Positions 4,851-7,316 of a stretch of DNA of 7,316 nt are shown one piece after another; positions within the stretch are counted from its first letter, which is position 1; every line of letters starts with the position of its first letter. Source of the stretch: Pseudomonadota bacterium (GTDB taxonomy: Bacteria > Pseudomonadota > Alphaproteobacteria > Caulobacterales > Caulobacteraceae). Both the position numbers and the translations under genes were made by a program. The notes beneath the pieces were generated by a model. It had not been told where the DNA came from. It saw only the letters and a program-made list of their open reading frames with translations, and did no database searches. The DNA is taken from NCBI GenBank assembly GCA_023445705.1, contig JAEXKM010000084.1, positions 1 through 7,316 on the forward strand, given 5' to 3'.

Positions 4851-7037
4851 CTAGGCCTTCACGAACGGCTGGCTCAGGGTCGGCTGGCCGGTGATCGCCA
4901 GGATCGCATTGGCGACGGCCGGGCCGATGACCGGGGTGCCCGGCTCGCCCACGCCGCTCGGTGCATTGCCGGACGGCACGATGTAGGTCTCGACCTGCGG
5001 CGCCTCGCTGTGGCGAAGGACGCGATAGGTGTCGAAGTTGGTCTGCTCGACCGCGCCGTCCTTGACCGAGCTCAGGCCGTAGAGCGCGCCTGACAGGCCA
5101 TAGCAGGTCCCGCCTTCCGCCTGGGCCGCGACCTGGTCCGGGGCGATCGCCAGGCCGCAGTCGATGGCGGTCACCACCCGGCCGACCTTGGGGACCCCGT
5201 TCTCGAGCTTCACCTCGGCCACCTGGGCGACGACCGAGCCGAAGCTTTCGTGGACGGCGACGCCGCGCGTCCAGCCCGCCGGCGTAGGCGTGGCCCATCC
5301 GGCCTTCTCGGCGGCGAGGTTAAGGACGGCCAGGTGCCGGTTGGCCCCGGCCTTGGTGTAGAGCGCGCGGCGATACTCGACCGGATCCTTGCCGGCCTTG
5401 CGAGCCAGCTGGTCGACCGTGTGTTCCATCACATAGGCGGTGTGGGTCGCGCCCACCGAGCGCCACCACAGCACCGGCACCCCGATGTCGGGCTGGATAA
5501 GTTGGGCGTCCACCACCGGCGTCGCCTTCAGGTAGGGCGAGCCCTTGGTCCCCTCGACGGCGGTTTCATCGAGTTCGGGGACGCCCATGGGCGAGCCCTT
5601 CATGATCGACTGGGTGACGACCCGGTGCTTCCAGGTCGCGGGGAAGCCGTCCTTGTCGAGGGTCACGCGCACGGTGTGGTGGGTCAACGGTCGGAAATAG
5701 CCGGCGGCCATGTCGTCCTCGCGGGTCCAGACCAGCTTCACCGGCCGCTCGCCGCCGACCTTCTTGGTGATGTGCACGCACTCGGCGACGTAGTCCGACT
5801 GGAAGTTCGCCCGCCGGCCGAAGGAGCCGCCGGCGAACAAAGTCTCGATTTCCACCGAACCGGGCAGCATGCCGACGATCTTGGCGGTGTTGAGCTGGTC
5901 GATGGTCGGGATCTGCGACCCGAAGGTCAGCTTGGCCTTGGCCGTGCCCACCTGGGCGACGCAGTTCATCGGCTCCATGGTCGCATGGGCGAGATAGGGG
6001 AAGTCGTAGGCGACCTCGAGGGCCTCGCCGCTGGCGGTGGCGATGTCGCCTTTCGACTCGAAGGCTTGCCACTTCATCTTGTCGGTGGCTGGCGCCTTGC
6101 CCGAGGCGAGGTCGCGATAGCTGGCGAGGATCGCGTCGGAGGAGCGCTTTTCGACGCCGTCCTCGTTCCAGGTTACCTTGAGGGCGTCACGGCCTTGACG
6201 CGCGGCCCAGGTGTTCTCGGCCACCACCGCGATGCCGGTGGGGATTTCATAGACCTCGACTACGCCGGGGATCTTCTTGGCTTCGGCCGCGTCGAAGGAG
6301 GCGACCTTGGCCCCGAACTTCGGAGCATGGGCGACCATGGCCACCAGCATGTTCGGAAGCTGGACGTCCTGGGTGAAGCGGGCCGTGCCATCGGACTTGG
6401 CCAGGCTATCCTTGCGGCGCACGCGATCGGTGCCGATCAGGGTGAAGGCCTTCGGGTCCTTCAGCTTCGGCGTGGCGGGCGGGGTGGTCTTGGCCGCGTC
6501 GGGCAGCAGTTCGGCGAAGGTCGCGGACTTGCCGGACTGGGCGTGGCTGACGACGCTGTCCTTGACGGTGATCTCGCCGGCCGGTGCGTTCCACTTGTTG
6601 GCCGCCGCCTCGATGAACATGGCGCGCGCCGCCGCGCCCGCCTTGCGAAGCTGTTCCCAGCTATTGGCGATCGCCGAAGATCCGCCGGTCCCTTGGGCGC
6701 CCATGTTCAGGTTGGCGTAGACCTTGGCGTTGGCCATGGCCTGCTCGACCTTCACCTTGCTCCAGTCGGCGTCCAGTTCCTCGGCGACGATGGCGGCGAG
6801 GCCGGCGTGGTTCCCCTGGCCGAACTCGATGTGCTTGGAGACCACCGTCACCACGCCGTCGGGCGCGATCTTCACGAAGGGGCCGAAGGCGCCGAAATCG
6901 CTCTTGGCGCCGACCGAGAGCAGGTCGCCGGGGGAGCATGCGCCCACCAGCAGCGCGCCGCCGACCAGACTGGCGCCCAGCACGACGTCGCGGCGCGTGG
7001 CGCCGGCGGTCTGCGAGGATTTCACGGGAGCGTTCAT
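4851..7037 (-). CDS. iorB: Isoquinoline 1-oxidoreductase-like large subunit (xanthine oxidase family, Moco-binding)
   Basis: This is the large molybdopterin subunit of a xanthine oxidase-family hydroxylase, 728 residues from the ATG at 7037. GGGAGG (7046-7051) lies 8 bases upstream, and the iorA stop is 14 bp away. The N-terminus carries a Tat-like TRRDVVLGAS (14-23), a hydrophobic stretch and LLVGAC (29-34), a possible lipobox at Cys34. Cofactor-domain segments are HIEFGQGNHAGL (69-80), GAQGTGGSSAIANSWEQLR (113-131), THERE a/b-hammerhead-like region at about 205-300, TMEPMN (353-358), FAGGSFGRR (401-409), WWRSVGATHTAYVMEH (524-539) and GVGEPGTPVIGPA (695-707). Glu698 in GEPG is the expected catalytic glutamate. 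Length and order fit IorB. With IorA it would hydroxylate a nitrogen heterocycle or aldehyde, but the true substrate cannot be told. The frame extends to 7247 only as a shadow inside iorA. Confidence 0.92.
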   Translation of the reverse strand: MNAPVKSSQTAGATRRDVVLGASLVGGALLVGACSPGDLLSVGAKSDFGAFGPFVKIAPDGVVTVVSKHIEFGQGNHAGLAAIVAEELDADWSKVKVEQAMANAKVYANLNMGAQGTGGSSAIANSWEQLRKAGAAARAMFIEAAANKWNAPAGEITVKDSVVSHAQSGKSATFAELLPDAAKTTPPATPKLKDPKAFTLIGTDRVRRKDSLAKSDGTARFTQDVQLPNMLVAMVAHAPKFGAKVASFDAAEAKKIPGVVEVYEIPTGIAVVAENTWAARQGRDALKVTWNEDGVEKRSSDAILASYRDLASGKAPATDKMKWQAFESKGDIATASGEALEVAYDFPYLAHATMEPMNCVAQVGTAKAKLTFGSQIPTIDQLNTAKIVGMLPGSVEIETLFAGGSFGRRANFQSDYVAECVHITKKVGGERPVKLVWTREDDMAAGYFRPLTHHTVRVTLDKDGFPATWKHRVVTQSIMKGSPMGVPELDETAVEGTKGSPYLKATPVVDAQLIQPDIGVPVLWWRSVGATHTAYVMEHTVDQLARKAGKDPVEYRRALYTKAGANRHLAVLNLAAEKAGWATPTPAGWTRGVAVHESFGSVVAQVAEVKLENGVPKVGRVVTAIDCGLAIAPDQVAAQAEGGTCYGLSGALYGLSSVKDGAVEQTNFDTYRVLRHSEAPQVETYIVPSGNAPSGVGEPGTPVIGPAVANAILAITGQPTLSQPFVKA

Positions 7038-7045
7038 CGGATGAT

Positions 7046-7051
7046 CCTCCC
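7046..7051 (-). promoter_or_regulatory. Shine-Dalgarno of iorB
   Basis: The minus strand reads GGGAGG, 8 bases before the ATG at 7037 and directly after the iorA stop codon (TGA, 7054-7052). It fixes the iorB start and rules out the longer open frame, which begins at 7247. Confidence 0.85.

Positions 7052-7316
<265 letters not shown>

Noticed and set aside
4678..5298. Minus-strand open frame of 206 codons over the repeat element and the iorB 3' end
   Set aside because: Arg/Gly-rich sequence without motifs, running through a non-coding repeat and out of frame with iorB.

Overview
The window is a compact block of molybdenum-cofactor (Moco) genes and a molybdenum enzyme from a high-GC proteobacterium. 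The protein sequences, the strong GC bias at third codon positions and the GTGTCATCCCGG-type intergenic repeat suggest an alphaproteobacterium of the Caulobacter/Phenylobacterium/Brevundimonas kind. That assignment is inference from memory of such genomes, since no search was possible.

Region 1 (64-3984, minus strand) is a six-gene operon. In transcription order it reads moaA, moaD, moaE, moaB, moaC, moeA. Junctions are 4-bp overlaps or gaps of 1 and 5 bp, so translation is probably coupled throughout. MoaA and MoaC turn GTP into cyclic pyranopterin monophosphate. The MoaD/MoaE synthase adds the dithiolene sulfurs. MoaB (carrying the MogA-type signature) probably adenylylates molybdopterin, and MoeA inserts molybdate. 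MoeB, which would recharge MoaD with sulfur, is not in the window.

Region 2 (4014-4622, plus strand) is a MocA/MobA-type nucleotidyltransferase, divergent from moaA across only 29 bp. It most resembles the enzymes that convert Moco to the cytosine dinucleotide form (MCD). The short divergent gap holds a 15-bp inverted repeat formed by the two back-to-back Shine-Dalgarno sequences.

Region 3 (4623-4850) is a 228-bp gap between convergent genes. Most of it is a BIME-like element: two hairpins of related sequence in inverted orientation around a 61-bp spacer.

Region 4 (4851-7316, minus strand) encodes an isoquinoline 1-oxidoreductase-like enzyme of the xanthine oxidase family: the large molybdopterin subunit IorB with a Tat-type, possibly lipoprotein, signal, and upstream of it the C-terminal part of the small [2Fe-2S] subunit IorA, cut by the window edge. 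Enzymes of this family use MCD, so the layout suggests one module: make Moco, convert it to MCD, load it into IorAB. No mobile element, CRISPR array, tRNA or rRNA was seen. I found no clearly new system; the observations of most interest are the repeat element, the divergent start region and the exported enzyme.
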